This document shows, piece by piece, positions 9,501 to 17,252 of a stretch of 64,000 nt of DNA (position 1 is the stretch's first letter; each line of letters starts with the position of its first letter). The stretch is from the NCBI RefSeq assembly GCF_019733395.1, contig NZ_JAIHOO010000001.1, positions 4,635,394 through 4,699,393 of the forward strand, written 5' to 3'. The notes under the pieces were generated by a model. The model was given only the letters and a program-made list of their open reading frames with translations, had not been told where the DNA came from and ran no database searches. The stretch is from Lysobacter sp. BMK333-48F3 (lineage in GTDB: Bacteria; Pseudomonadota; Gammaproteobacteria; Xanthomonadales; Xanthomonadaceae). The position numbers were made by a program, and so were the translations under genes.

Positions 9501-9597
9501 CATCAGCGAAGACGGGCGCTACGTGTACAAGTTCTCCGGCAACAGCAACTCCCAGGGCGATGTCGGGGTGACCGTCGGCGCCGGCATCATGTGGTGA
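6547..9597 (+). CDS. Trimeric autotransporter adhesin (YadA-like)
   Basis: 1016 residues from the ATG at 6547, which has GGAGG seven bases upstream. The signal region is long (Thr/Arg-rich start, hydrophobic ~30-52, cleavage near AFAADP). A Pro/Glu/Ala-rich segment follows, then a unique part rich in Asn and short glycine strands, then three ~100-residue repeats, each with a Y-D-rich stretch and an NL.AG.I...S.QA.NG stalk motif. Next come YadA head repeats (AVAVGESASA, AVALGQGAVA, NTVSVGNAG) and two neck motifs (DAVNLAQL, DAVNVQQL). Residues ~940-1016 are the YadA anchor: a coiled helix, then four outer-membrane beta strands ending VTVGAGIMW. Three chains form one barrel and display the stalk and head for adhesion or autoagglutination. 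The preceding gene is an orphan response regulator. Confidence 0.93.
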   Translation: MTQGINTTRTARRTTTSTSHAPWTRSIPALAPLSAACWIALVAAATCTPAFAADPMPAPDPVADIVAPLVEPVVESVVEPAAEPSAEPDASEDPLAEPGPLLPLVFDGIPNSSTWGPSALEGDLISPMSVIQPPPPTSSLPDLNVYLSNWLLGNDYQACGLLGTDCLTIDRANFNYSYLSLILNLIQAPNVADLDGNQPADHLTLIGAVHSDSYIQFQDSNYFGNNNNASCVVIGLACTWRTNPAQNNQVIIGDGSYANGSNTVVMGTNARHQLPTVSAASAGFTGGPDTNYAARLGNSVVIGDNSFGNADRQTLLGFGATSTHANSVALGAGSSTAFGAQTGYAAFGLVAPQTSSGELSIGAPGATRKLTNLAPGSLGTDAVNVAQLQGALASAVADPFAVKYDDLGGVPDLQNVTLQGAGGTTIANLRAGAIGPASTQAVNGSQLFAISQSNALRLGAGAAVAADGTVTAPNYLIAGTGYDNVGSALAALDTGLAAADAFAVQYDDDGSGNPDYANVTLRGPAGIGSVLGNLAAGQIAAGSLQAINGGQLFGVGGSIATVFGGGAAFNAGGSFTAPSYLIAGNPYDNVGDALAALNSGLSTGDAFAVQYDDDGSGNPDYGRVTLRGPAGSGSLLDNLAAGQIAAGSLQAVNGGQILAMGDSIASIFGGGSLFAGGTFGAPSFTVQGGSYANIGAAFAAVDASLTNLNTRIDNLPPPTSSEPRLAIDGSGNASVGAGTRAIAAGASAHAGGQHAVAVGGDAYAAGDNDTAVGGNARVEADGSTALGANSSIAAGATNAVAVGESASATASGAVALGQGAVADRANTVSVGNAGQQRQVVNVAAGTQDHDAVNLAQLRASQTGTVRYDNHPDGSVNTTQVTLNNGGAPVTIRNIRAGVNNSDAVNVQQLNEGINRAINTSNQYTDNWGITLRRDIGQLDDKASAGVASAMAVAGLPQAYVPGKSMAAVAASSFRGETGFAIGVSTISEDGRYVYKFSGNSNSQGDVGVTVGAGIMW
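7738..8670 (+). repeat. Three tandem ~105-codon repeats inside the adhesin gene
   Basis: Units begin at about 7738, 8044 and 8359, giving spacings of 306 and 315 bp. The last two are nearly identical at the DNA level over the start of the unit. They encode the repeated F-A-V-Y-D-D block and the AGQIAAGSLQA-NGGQ neck-like motif. Such units can expand or contract by recombination and change stalk length. Confidence 0.85.
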
Positions 9598-9605
9598 TCG
9601 GGGGC

Positions 9606-9705
9606 GGGAATCGGGAATCGGGAATGGAGAATCGGGATTAGGGATTGGGGAGCGGGTTTGGGACGCAGGGCGAACGATCTTGCCGATCCCGAATCCCCAA
9701 TCCCG
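9606..9705. repeat. GGGAATN/GGGATTN heptamer tract with inverted partner
   Basis: Six consecutive heptamers of GGGAATC/GGGATTA type occupy 9606-9647. A short run in the opposite orientation (ATCCCGAATCCCCAATCCCG) lies at 9686-9705. This is the same heptamer family as at 10594, 29817 and 49250. Confidence 0.8.
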
Positions 9706-9771
9706 TCTTGCTATCGAGCCCAAACGACGCCATATCCGCTCCAGCCCCGCCGAGCGTCGCCGAAGCCCGCC

Positions 9772-10629
9772 ATGACCGCCGATCCCCTCGCCCGCGATGC
9801 CGCACAGCGGCTGCGCGAGTTCCTCGCCCCGCACCGGCGCGTGTTCGTGCTGACCGGCGCCGGCCTGAGCGCCGGCTCGGGCATTCCGCACTATCGCGAC
9901 GAGTCCGGCGCCTGGCAGCGCAAGCCGCCGATCGAGTACCGCGCCTTCGTCGGCGACGCCCAGGCCCGCGCACGCTACTGGGCGCGCAGTTTCGTCGGCT
10001 GGCCGGGGTTCGCCCGCGCCCGGCCCAACCCCGGCCATGCCGCGCTCGCGCAATGGCAGGCGCGCGCGCCCGACACGACCCTGGTCACCCAGAACGTCGA
10101 CGGCCTGCACGGCCGCGCCGGCAGCCGCGAAGTGATCGACCTGCATGGCCGGCTCGACCAGGTCGTGTGCCTGGACTGCGGCGCGCTGCGGCCGCGCGAG
10201 GCGGTGCAGGAGGAACTGGCCGCGCGCAATCCCGAGTGGATCGGGCTGGAAGCGCGGCGGCTGCCGGACGGCGACGCCGACCTGGAAGGCCTGGCGTTCG
10301 AGCGCTTCGTCGCCCCGGTCTGCGCGGACTGCGGTGGCCTGGTCAAACCCGACGTGGTGTTCTTCGGCGAGAACGTGCCGCGCCCGCGCGTGGCCGCCGC
10401 CCAGCAAGCCCTGGCCCAGGCCGAGGCGATGCTGGTGGTCGGCTCCTCGCTGATGGTCTATTCCGGCTACCGCTTCGCCCGCGCCGCGCGCGAGGCCGGC
10501 CTGCCGCTGGCCCTGCTCAACCGCGGCGTCACCCGCGCCGACGACATCGCCACGCTCAAGCTCGAGGCCGATTGCGCGGCGACGCTGGTGGCCGGGATTG
10601 GGGATTGGGGATTGGGGATTAGGGATTAG
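9772..10629 (+). CDS. NAD-dependent protein deacylase (sirtuin, class II-like)
   Basis: 285 residues from the ATG at 9772 (MTADPLARDA); upstream in-frame codons run into repeat sequence. Sirtuin motifs are complete: GAGLSAGSGIPHYR (~29-42) for NAD, TQNVDGLH (106-113), catalytic H125 in DLHG, zinc pairs C133/C136 and C184/C187, VFFGE (~196-200) and GSSLMVYSGYR. Sirtuins remove acetyl or longer acyl groups from lysines using NAD; the long C133-C184 spacing and overall pattern resemble the SIRT4-like class. The last ten residues (GIGDWGLGIRD) are encoded by an intergenic heptamer repeat that runs through the stop codon, so the native C-terminus has probably been replaced or extended by repeat sequence. 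Confidence 0.92.
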   Translation: MTADPLARDAAQRLREFLAPHRRVFVLTGAGLSAGSGIPHYRDESGAWQRKPPIEYRAFVGDAQARARYWARSFVGWPGFARARPNPGHAALAQWQARAPDTTLVTQNVDGLHGRAGSREVIDLHGRLDQVVCLDCGALRPREAVQEELAARNPEWIGLEARRLPDGDADLEGLAFERFVAPVCADCGGLVKPDVVFFGENVPRPRVAAAQQALAQAEAMLVVGSSLMVYSGYRFARAAREAGLPLALLNRGVTRADDIATLKLEADCAATLVAGIGDWGLGIRD

Positions 10630-10642
10630 GGATTAGGGATTG
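10594..10642. repeat. Seven GGGATT(G/A) heptamers overlapping the sirtuin stop
   Basis: Seven uninterrupted 7-bp units fill exactly 49 bp. The first five encode the sirtuin C-terminus and its TAG stop; the rest lie beyond. A change in copy number would alter the protein end. Confidence 0.9.
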
Positions 10643-10664
10643 GCCAGAGCGATTCGCGCCCCCT

Positions 10665-10826
10665 GTAGGAGCGGTCCCACGGGGATTTCCTTCGGTCATA
10701 AGCCGCGACCGAGAAACCGCACCGACGACGAAAACTGGCCGCGGCCAGGCATCCGCCGATCCGTCTCGTGCGGCTGGTTGCGGCGCGACCGGGCGGCAGC
10801 GCGGTCGCGGCTCGCGCCGCTCCTAC
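10665..10826. repeat. Inverted pair of GTAG-headed REP elements
   Basis: GTAGGAGCGGTCCCACGGGG... with AAGCCGCGACC on the left is matched by GGTCGCGGCT...AGCCGCTCCTAC-type sequence ending at 10826. The GTAG head next to a GC-rich hairpin is the hallmark of REPs moved by TnpA-REP (RAYT) transposases, as in the Stenotrophomonas GTAG family. It lies between convergent genes. Confidence 0.75.
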
Positions 10827-10850
10827 CCCGAAAGCGGCATGTGTGCGCAA

Positions 10851-12122
10851 TTACGGATCGGCGTCCGGCAAGCGGCTGTGCTGCAGGAACAGGTCGCGCG
10901 CGGCGACGCCGATATCGGGCTGGTCGATGAACAAGCCCTGCACTCCCAACGCATACAACTGCAGCGCCTCGCCGAGCGCGTTCTGGTCGACGCCGCCGGC
11001 GCTCTGGCTCAGGAACGGCGCCTCGGCGCGCACGGTGTACGGGTGCACCTGCAGGCCCAGCGCCAGCGCGCGCCCGAGCAGCGGATGCACGTAGCCGGTG
11101 TTGCGGGTCTCCAGCCCGGCCCCGCCCGCCGGCGCCGGCGCACGCGGCAGCAGGCCGCTCTTGGACGGACCCAGGCCGCTGGCGTAATGGCGCCGCATCC
11201 AGGCCAGCGCCGCCGGCTCGGTCAACGCCGCATAACGGGTCTGGGCGCTCAAGCCGCCGGGGATCTCGCGTTCCAGGCCGCGGTAGCGCGTCGCCGGGTC
11301 CTCGCCGCGGCCGAGGTGATAGACCACGTCGTAGGGACGGTCGCGCTCGAAGTCGCCGTACAACTGCACCAGCGGCAGGTCGACGCCGGCGCGCGGCATG
11401 ATCTCGCGCGCCAGTTCGATCAGGTTGGCGACTTCGAAGCTCTGGATATAGACCCGGCGCGGATCGGTGAAGCCCTCGGCGACCAGGGTGTCGATCAGTT
11501 TCTGCCCCAGGCTGATCCCGATCGGCGAACCGTCCAGGTGCCGGCCCTCGTGGGCGAACCAGGTCGGGTGCTTGGTTTCGGGGTAGATGCCGATCGCGCG
11601 GCCGTCGCGGCTCTCCTGCCGGGTCAGGGCGATCACCTCGCGCAGGGTGGCGATCTGGTACTGGCCGTCGTAGCGGGTGTTGCCGGGGCGGATCTGCGGG
11701 ATGCGTTCTTTCGCGCGCAGGGTCTTGAGTTCGGCGAGGGTGAAATCCTCGCTGAACCAGCCGGTCAGCGTCTCGCCGTCGATGGTCTTGGTGGTCTTGC
11801 GATCGGCGAACTCGGGATGCGCGGCGACGTCGGTGGTGCCGGAGATCTCGTTCTCGTGCCGCACCACCAGCTCGCCGTCGCGGGTCGCGACCAGGTCGGG
11901 CTCGATGAAATCGGCGCCCTGGGCGATGGCCAGGCGGTAGGCCTCCAGGGTGTGCTCGGGGCGATAGCCGCTGGCGCCGCGATGGGCGATCACGATCGGG
12001 CGCGGCGCGGAAGACGAATCGGGCATGGGCGCGGCAGGGGTCGGGGCGGGACCGGCGACGGCGGCGCCGATGAAGCACAGCAGCGCGCCGAACAGGCGAC
12101 CCAGCTTAAAGCAATGCGGCAT
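10851..12122 (-). CDS. glpQ: Glycerophosphodiester phosphodiesterase, exported
   Basis: 423 residues. The N-terminal hydrophobic segment (LFGALLCFIGAAVAG) directs export. The GDPD active site is present: AHRGASGYRPEHT with H47, R48 and E56, then DFIEPDL with E74 and D76, and H89 in VVRHEN. The long insertions (KTIDGETLTGWFSEDFT, IGIYPETKHP) match periplasmic GlpQ rather than the short cytoplasmic UgpQ. The enzyme hydrolyses glycerophosphodiesters to glycerol-3-phosphate and an alcohol. It is 136 bases downstream of the unrecognised gene at 12259 on the same strand and may share its transcript. Confidence 0.93.
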   Translation of the reverse strand: MPHCFKLGRLFGALLCFIGAAVAGPAPTPAAPMPDSSSAPRPIVIAHRGASGYRPEHTLEAYRLAIAQGADFIEPDLVATRDGELVVRHENEISGTTDVAAHPEFADRKTTKTIDGETLTGWFSEDFTLAELKTLRAKERIPQIRPGNTRYDGQYQIATLREVIALTRQESRDGRAIGIYPETKHPTWFAHEGRHLDGSPIGISLGQKLIDTLVAEGFTDPRRVYIQSFEVANLIELAREIMPRAGVDLPLVQLYGDFERDRPYDVVYHLGRGEDPATRYRGLEREIPGGLSAQTRYAALTEPAALAWMRRHYASGLGPSKSGLLPRAPAPAGGAGLETRNTGYVHPLLGRALALGLQVHPYTVRAEAPFLSQSAGGVDQNALGEALQLYALGVQGLFIDQPDIGVAARDLFLQHSRLPDADP

Positions 12123-12258
12123 GCGGAACGGACCTCGGACGGGCGTAGCGGCGGGCGCGCCGATGGGTGCGCGGCGGCGCGGTGCGCCGTGGCCCCAGCT
12201 TGCCGCAATTCGATGACAACGCGCCGGCGGCCGGCGCCCGTTCGCCGCGCCGCCGCGC

Positions 12259-13317
12259 TCAGTCCTCTTCCTCGACCCGCAGCGAGATCCGTCCCGGCCA
12301 CACGCCGCGCAGCTCGATCCGGCGCCGGCCGTTGCCCCACTGGCGCAAGGGGTCGGCCCAGCGGCGTTCGATCGGCGGGCTGCCCGAGCCGACGAATCGC
12401 GCCGACATCCGCAGGTCCCGCGCCGCCAGCGGGATATTGCCGATGGTGCGGGTCATGCCGCCGTTCACTCCCACCCGCTGCACGGTCCGCGCCCGGTTGC
12501 CGACCTGCCAGCTGACCTCGATCTGGACCCGGAAGGTGCCGCCGGCGGGATTGCGGAACTCCAGCTCCAGCGCGCCGAGCCGGCGTTGCCAGTTGGGCAG
12601 GAACAGATCGCCGTCGAACGAAGCGAACGAATAGGCGATCGGCACCGCCTCGCCGGGGCGGGTATTGGCCCGCGCCGGCCACACCTGGCGATCGACGTTG
12701 CGCACCCGCCGCATCGAGCTGAAGCTGCCGTTGCCGGCGACGCCGCCCAGCATCTCGCGCACCGCGCTGGCGCGGCCGGCGATCGAGAACTCGGCGTTCT
12801 CGCTCTGCGAGCCGACGTTGAGCCCGCTGTTGGCGTAGATCGCCGAGGTCACCACGCCGAAGCCCTGGTGGATCGCGCCGTTGCGGCCGTGGCCGACCCG
12901 GGCCGCCTGCTCGGCCAGCCAGCGGAACTGCGCCGGGATCCGGGTCAGGTCGGCGATCACTGCCTGCTCGCGCAGCGAAAACTCCGAGGCGATCGCGCCG
13001 GCGCGGCCCATCGCCCAGCGCACTTCCAGGCCGCCTTCGCCGCGCGTGCCGGTGCCGTCGTCGGCCTCGGCGCTGACGTCGACCGCACCCTCTTGGCGGC
13101 TGACGTGCTCGGACAGCAGCTTCCACGAGCCCGGCATGCGGTCGCGGCGGATCTCGACCCCAGGCAGCGACGGATGCACCAGGCGGAAGTCGCCGGTGGC
13201 CGGGTCGACGATGCCGACCGCGCCCGGGCGCACGTGCATGGCCAGGCCCCAGTTGCCCCAGTAACCGGCGCGGTTGCGCCGGATCAGTTCGGTGAACTGC
13301 CGGTTCCAGCGGATCAT
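12259..13317 (-). CDS. Unrecognised two-domain protein, no signal peptide
   Basis: 352 residues from the ATG at 13317, chosen over an in-frame start 24 codons earlier because ACGAGG lies just before it. I do not recognise a family. Residues ~1-235 begin WGNWGLAMHVRPGAVGIVD and continue with alternating amphipathic beta stretches (GAVDVSAEADDG, GLEVRWAMGR, NAEFSIAGRASAV) around a helical segment (RIPAQFRWLAEQAA). Residues ~240-352 look like a second beta-sandwich (GTFRVQIEVSWQV, NGRRRIELRGVWPGRISLRVEEED). There is no export signal or membrane helix. Strand-helix-strand layouts of this sort occur in some pore-forming families, but that is only a resemblance. Downstream is glpQ on the same strand; upstream is a divergent permease. 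Confidence 0.75.
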   Translation of the reverse strand: MIRWNRQFTELIRRNRAGYWGNWGLAMHVRPGAVGIVDPATGDFRLVHPSLPGVEIRRDRMPGSWKLLSEHVSRQEGAVDVSAEADDGTGTRGEGGLEVRWAMGRAGAIASEFSLREQAVIADLTRIPAQFRWLAEQAARVGHGRNGAIHQGFGVVTSAIYANSGLNVGSQSENAEFSIAGRASAVREMLGGVAGNGSFSSMRRVRNVDRQVWPARANTRPGEAVPIAYSFASFDGDLFLPNWQRRLGALELEFRNPAGGTFRVQIEVSWQVGNRARTVQRVGVNGGMTRTIGNIPLAARDLRMSARFVGSGSPPIERRWADPLRQWGNGRRRIELRGVWPGRISLRVEEED

Positions 13318-13444
13318 GCGCGGATCCTCGTGAGAGCTATCCGTGACAACGTCCGCGGCGGCGCCGCGTGAGCGGCGACCGTTCGCCACCGTCCGGCGCG
13401 GCAGCGGCTATGATGCGGCGTCCAACTCGGGGAGTACGCGTTCG

Positions 13445-14881
13445 ATGAGCCTGATCGCCAAGGTCCTGCGGCACAAGTCGGTGGAACAACTGCAGGCCGA
13501 GGCCGGCAAACGCTCGGATTTCCGCCGCGTGCTGGGGCTGTGGCAGCTCACCGCGATCGGCATCGGCGGCATCATCGGCGTCGGCGTGTTCGTGCTCGCC
13601 GGCCACGAGGCGGCGACCAATGCCGGCCCCGCGGTCGCCCTGGCCTTCCTGATCGCCGGCATCGCCAGCGCCGCCGCGGCGCTGTGCTACGCCGAGTTCG
13701 CCGGCATGATCCCGGTCACCGGCAGCGCCTACACCTACAGCTACGCCACCCTGGGCGAGCTGGCCGCCTGGCTGATCGGCTGGGACCTGCTGCTGGAATA
13801 CGCCTTGATCGTCGCGGTGGTGGCGATCGGCTGGTCGGGCTATGTGCAGGTGCTGCTCGAAGGGGTCGGCATCCACTTGCCGGTCTGGGCGCAGGGCGCG
13901 ATCGGCACCGGCGAGGGCCGGGTGTTCAACGTCATCGCCGCCGCGGTCACCCTGGCCGTGTCCGCCCTGCTGGTGTTCCGCACCGAATGGGGCGCGCGCT
14001 TCAACACCCTGATCGTGGCGATCAAGATCCTGGCGGTGATGCTGGTGATCGGCGTCGGCGTGTTCTACATCAACGCCGCCAACTGGGTCCCGTTCGTGCC
14101 CGAGCGCGTGGTCGGCGCCGACGGCGTCGGCCACTTCGGCTGGAAGGGCGTGGGCACCGCCGCGGCGGTGGTGTTCTTCGCCGTGTTCGGATACGACACC
14201 CTGACCACCGCGGCCGAGGAATCCAAGAACCCGCAGCGCGACCTGCCGCGCGCGGTGCTGTTGTCGCTGGGCGTGTCGATGGTGCTGTACCTGGCGGTGT
14301 CGATGGTGCTGACCGGCATCGCCCACTACTCGACCCTGGGCGGCGACGCCCCGGTCTCCGACGCCTTCGCCGCGCTGGGCCTGCCGTGGATCGCCAAGGC
14401 GATCGCGTTCTCGGCCGTGGTCGGCATCGCCAGCGTGCTGTTCGCCTTCATGCTCGGCGCGGCGCGGATCTGGTTCTCGCTGTCGCGCGACGGCCTGCTG
14501 CCGGGCTGGTTCGCCAAGATCCACCCCAAGTACGGCACCCCGCACCGGCCGACCATCGTGCTGGGCGTGTTCACCGCCCTGGTCGCCGGCTTCCTGCCGA
14601 TCGGCGAGGTCGCCAAGCTGGTCAACATCGGCGTGCTCTCGGCCTTCATCATCATCTGCGCCTCGGTCTGGGTGCTGCGGGTGCGCAAGCCGAACCTGGA
14701 ACGCTCGTTCCGCACCCCGCTGGTGCCGCTGATCCCGATCATCGGCATCGCCTTCTCGATCTGGCTGCTGGCCGAGCTGGCCGCGATCACCTGGCTGATC
14801 TTCCTGATCTGGGTCTCGCTGGGGCTGCTGGTGTATTTCGCCTACGGCATCCGGCATTCGAAGCTGGCGCAGGAACAGTGA
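13445..14881 (+). CDS. APC family amino-acid permease
   Basis: 478 residues from the ATG at 13445 (MSLIAKVLRHKS), preceded by GGGGAG. About twelve hydrophobic helices are visible. The first carries the substrate/sodium-site signature IGIGGIIGVGVFVLAG typical of cationic amino-acid transporter-like APC members, and FFAVFGYDTLTTAAEE is the conserved helix 6 region followed by NPQRDLPRA. The family moves amino acids across the inner membrane with protons or by exchange. The KRSDFRRVLG stretch before helix 1 fits the YfnA/CAT branch. The gene is divergent from the unrecognised gene and convergent with the fatty-acid synthase gene. Confidence 0.92.
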   Translation: MSLIAKVLRHKSVEQLQAEAGKRSDFRRVLGLWQLTAIGIGGIIGVGVFVLAGHEAATNAGPAVALAFLIAGIASAAAALCYAEFAGMIPVTGSAYTYSYATLGELAAWLIGWDLLLEYALIVAVVAIGWSGYVQVLLEGVGIHLPVWAQGAIGTGEGRVFNVIAAAVTLAVSALLVFRTEWGARFNTLIVAIKILAVMLVIGVGVFYINAANWVPFVPERVVGADGVGHFGWKGVGTAAAVVFFAVFGYDTLTTAAEESKNPQRDLPRAVLLSLGVSMVLYLAVSMVLTGIAHYSTLGGDAPVSDAFAALGLPWIAKAIAFSAVVGIASVLFAFMLGAARIWFSLSRDGLLPGWFAKIHPKYGTPHRPTIVLGVFTALVAGFLPIGEVAKLVNIGVLSAFIIICASVWVLRVRKPNLERSFRTPLVPLIPIIGIAFSIWLLAELAAITWLIFLIWVSLGLLVYFAYGIRHSKLAQEQ

Positions 14882-14895
14882 GAGGAACCAGCGGA

Positions 14896-14937
14896 GAGGA
14901 GTGAGCAGCGAGCAAGGGCTGCTTTCGCTCACTCCTC
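14896..14937. terminator. Inverted repeat between convergent genes
   Basis: GAGGAGTGAGC (14896-14906) pairs perfectly with GCTCACTCCTC (14927-14937) across a 20-base spacer, which itself contains a nested AGCAGC/GCTGCT pair. It lies between the convergent permease and CFA synthase genes, where a bidirectional terminator would be expected. Neither side has a clean T-run, so the role is uncertain. Confidence 0.4.
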
Positions 14938-14962
14938 ACTTCTCTTCGCTATTTTCTCGGCC

Positions 14963-16096
14963 TCAGCGCGGCGCGACGTAGCCGCCGGGCACGCCTTCCG
15001 GCGACAGCACCAACTGCCACAGCTGCGCGTGGCGGCTGCGGAAGGTCGCCATCGAGGCGGCCAGGTAGAAGCGCCACATGCGCCGGAAGCGCTCGTCGTA
15101 GCGCGGGCCGAGCCGATCCCAGGCGGCTTCGACGTTGTCGCGCCAGCCCTGCAGGGTCAGGTCGTAGTCGGCGCCGAAGTTGTGCCAGTCCTCGATCACG
15201 AACCGACCCTCGGCATGCTCGGCGATCTGCCGCGCCGAGGGCAGCATGGAGTTGGGGAAGATGTACTTGGCGATCCACGGGTCGCTGTGGCCGACCGAGC
15301 GGTTGCCGCCGATGGTGTGCAGCAGGAACAGTCCGTCGCCGTCCAGGCAGCGCCGGGCGACGTCGAAGTAGGTCTCGTAGTTCTTGACCCCGACGTGCTC
15401 GAACATGCCCAGCGAGAAGATCCGGTCGAAGGGTTCGTGCAGTTCGCGGTAGTCCTGCAGGCGGAATTCGACCGCCAGGCCGGCGCAGTGCCGGCGGGCG
15501 TAGTCGAGCTGTTCGCCCGACACCGTCACCCCGACCCCGCGCACGCCGTAGCGTTCTGCGGCGAACTTCAGCGCCTCGCCCCAGCCGCTGCCGATGTCCA
15601 GCACGCGCATGCCCGGGCGCAGGCCGAGCTTGCGGCAGACCAGGTCCAGCTTGGCCTCCTGGGCCGCGTCCAGGTCGTCCAGCCTGCGGCCCTCGCGGTC
15701 GCGCCAGTAGGCGCAGCTGTAGACCAGGCGCCGGCCGAGCATGGCCGTATACAGATCGTTGCCCAGGTCGTAATGGCGCTCGCCGATGGTGAAGCTGCGG
15801 CGGTGGCTCTGCAGGTTGATCAGGTGCGCGCGCAGGCCGTCGAGCATCGCCGCCCAGCCGTGCACCCGTTCGTCGACGTGGGCGCGCATCAGCCGCACCA
15901 GCATCTCGTCCAGGGCCTGGGTGCGCCAGGCGCCGTCCATGTAGGTCTCGCCCAGGCCCAGCGAGCCCTGCGCCAGGACCCGGGCATAGAACCCCTCGTC
16001 GTCGACCTGCAGATCCCAGGGCCGGTCGCCGTCGATGCGCACGTCGGCCAGTTCCAGCAACCCTTCCACTCGCTTGCGCAACGACGCAACGGACAT
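14963..16096 (-). CDS. cfa: Cyclopropane-fatty-acyl-phospholipid synthase
   Basis: 377 residues from the ATG at 16096, supported by GCGAGG upstream; the open frame extends far beyond but without family similarity. Residues ~1-105 form the small N-terminal domain (YMDGAW). The rest is a class I SAM methyltransferase: VLDIGSGWGEAL (165-176), bicarbonate-site residues around C128 (YSCAYW), E233 (MFEHVG) and H260 (HTIGG), and GADYDLTLQGW near the C-terminus. The enzyme adds a methylene from SAM across cis double bonds of membrane phospholipid acyl chains, often in stationary phase or under acid stress. The length matches the E. coli enzyme (382). Confidence 0.92.
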   Translation of the reverse strand: MSVASLRKRVEGLLELADVRIDGDRPWDLQVDDEGFYARVLAQGSLGLGETYMDGAWRTQALDEMLVRLMRAHVDERVHGWAAMLDGLRAHLINLQSHRRSFTIGERHYDLGNDLYTAMLGRRLVYSCAYWRDREGRRLDDLDAAQEAKLDLVCRKLGLRPGMRVLDIGSGWGEALKFAAERYGVRGVGVTVSGEQLDYARRHCAGLAVEFRLQDYRELHEPFDRIFSLGMFEHVGVKNYETYFDVARRCLDGDGLFLLHTIGGNRSVGHSDPWIAKYIFPNSMLPSARQIAEHAEGRFVIEDWHNFGADYDLTLQGWRDNVEAAWDRLGPRYDERFRRMWRFYLAASMATFRSRHAQLWQLVLSPEGVPGGYVAPR

Positions 16097-16305
16097 GCGG
16101 ACCTCGCTCAGGGTCGGCGAACCGGCTGACGACGGCGCGCGGCGCGCCGGCGGCACGCTGCGGCTGCGAACCCGACGCCGCCGGCGCGGGCGGCGCCGGT
16201 TGCGCGTTGCCGCGCACCTTAGCAAACGCGGTGCGCGGCGATATGCCGAACCGTGTCGATTTCGCGCACACGGTCCGCGCCCTGCGGCGCCGGCCGCGAC
16301 CGGCT

Positions 16306-17130
16306 TCAGCCGCCGCTGAACAAGCCGCGGTAGGCCGGCGCGAGATGCGGCAGCAGCACCGCGGCCGGCACTTCCACGGTCTGGGTGCCGTCCGAGTACG
16401 GGCCGACCTCGTAAGGGGCGAACACGAACTTGAGCCCGGCGAGCTTGCCGTCGGCGGCCTTGATCGGCTCGAACATGGCGAAGTTGGCCGGATCGGCGGC
16501 GGTGCCGTCGTCGATCATGCGCCCGCCGGTCTCGATCTGCTCGGCGCGTATCGCCGGGGCTAGGTCGTCGGCGTCGATGCGCTGCGACAGCGCCGAATGC
16601 AGTTGTTCGCGCACATAGCGCGAGATCGCGTCCCAACCGGCCTTCTGCGGCACCAGTTCGGTCGCGCTCAGCAGCTTGTTCTGCTGCGGCAGCCAGACGA
16701 AGCGCGCGATCAGCGGCGCGGCGTGGGCGCCGCCGGTGTAGCTGCTGCCGTCGGCCGAGACCGCCATCATCTGCGGCGCGTCGAACACGTCGTCGAAGGT
16801 CAGCGACAGTTCGTACGGCGACGGATTTTCCTTGGCGGTGCGGCCCTTGGCCGCCTCCAGCAGCTCGGCGCGGGCGGCGTCGGCGTAGCGGCGCAGCTCG
16901 CGCGCCAGGCCCGGATACTTGGCCGCCTGGGTCGCGTAGCTGATCCCGATCACGTAGTCGGGCGTGGTCTCGACCACTTCCTTGAGTTCGACCGGGCCGT
17001 CTTCGGTCGCTACCGGCGCGGGCAATGCGCCGGGGGTCGGCGTCCCCGCGGCCGGCGCCGGCGGCGTGGCTTCTTTCTTGCAGGCCGCCAGGGCCAGGGC
17101 AAGCAGGGAGACGGCGATGACGCGCTTCAT
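16306..17130 (-). CDS. RsiV-like lipoprotein (DUF4163/DUF3298)
   Basis: 274 residues with a lipoprotein signal: MKRVIAVSLLALALAAC, lipidated C17. A Pro/Ala-rich linker follows to ~50. Residues ~50-145 resemble the PdaC/DUF4163 module (ELSLTFDDVFDAPQMMAVS, SYTGGAHA) and ~150-270 the DUF3298 module, with the signature FVFAPYEVGPYSDGTQTVEVP. The family includes the anti-sigma factor RsiV and periplasmic lysozyme-binding or deacetylase-associated domains. The function here is unknown and no sigma factor gene is nearby. The gene is transcribed alone. Confidence 0.82.
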   Translation of the reverse strand: MKRVIAVSLLALALAACKKEATPPAPAAGTPTPGALPAPVATEDGPVELKEVVETTPDYVIGISYATQAAKYPGLARELRRYADAARAELLEAAKGRTAKENPSPYELSLTFDDVFDAPQMMAVSADGSSYTGGAHAAPLIARFVWLPQQNKLLSATELVPQKAGWDAISRYVREQLHSALSQRIDADDLAPAIRAEQIETGGRMIDDGTAADPANFAMFEPIKAADGKLAGLKFVFAPYEVGPYSDGTQTVEVPAAVLLPHLAPAYRGLFSGG

Positions 17131-17252
17131 GCAGCTATCCTTTTCGACGACGGTCCATGGATGTTTCGCGCGACATTATCGCCCAGGGCGTGACGCCCAC
17201 ATCTAGACCGCGGTCCGCCGAAGCGCTGGCCGGCGCGCGCCGCGCCGTCCGT

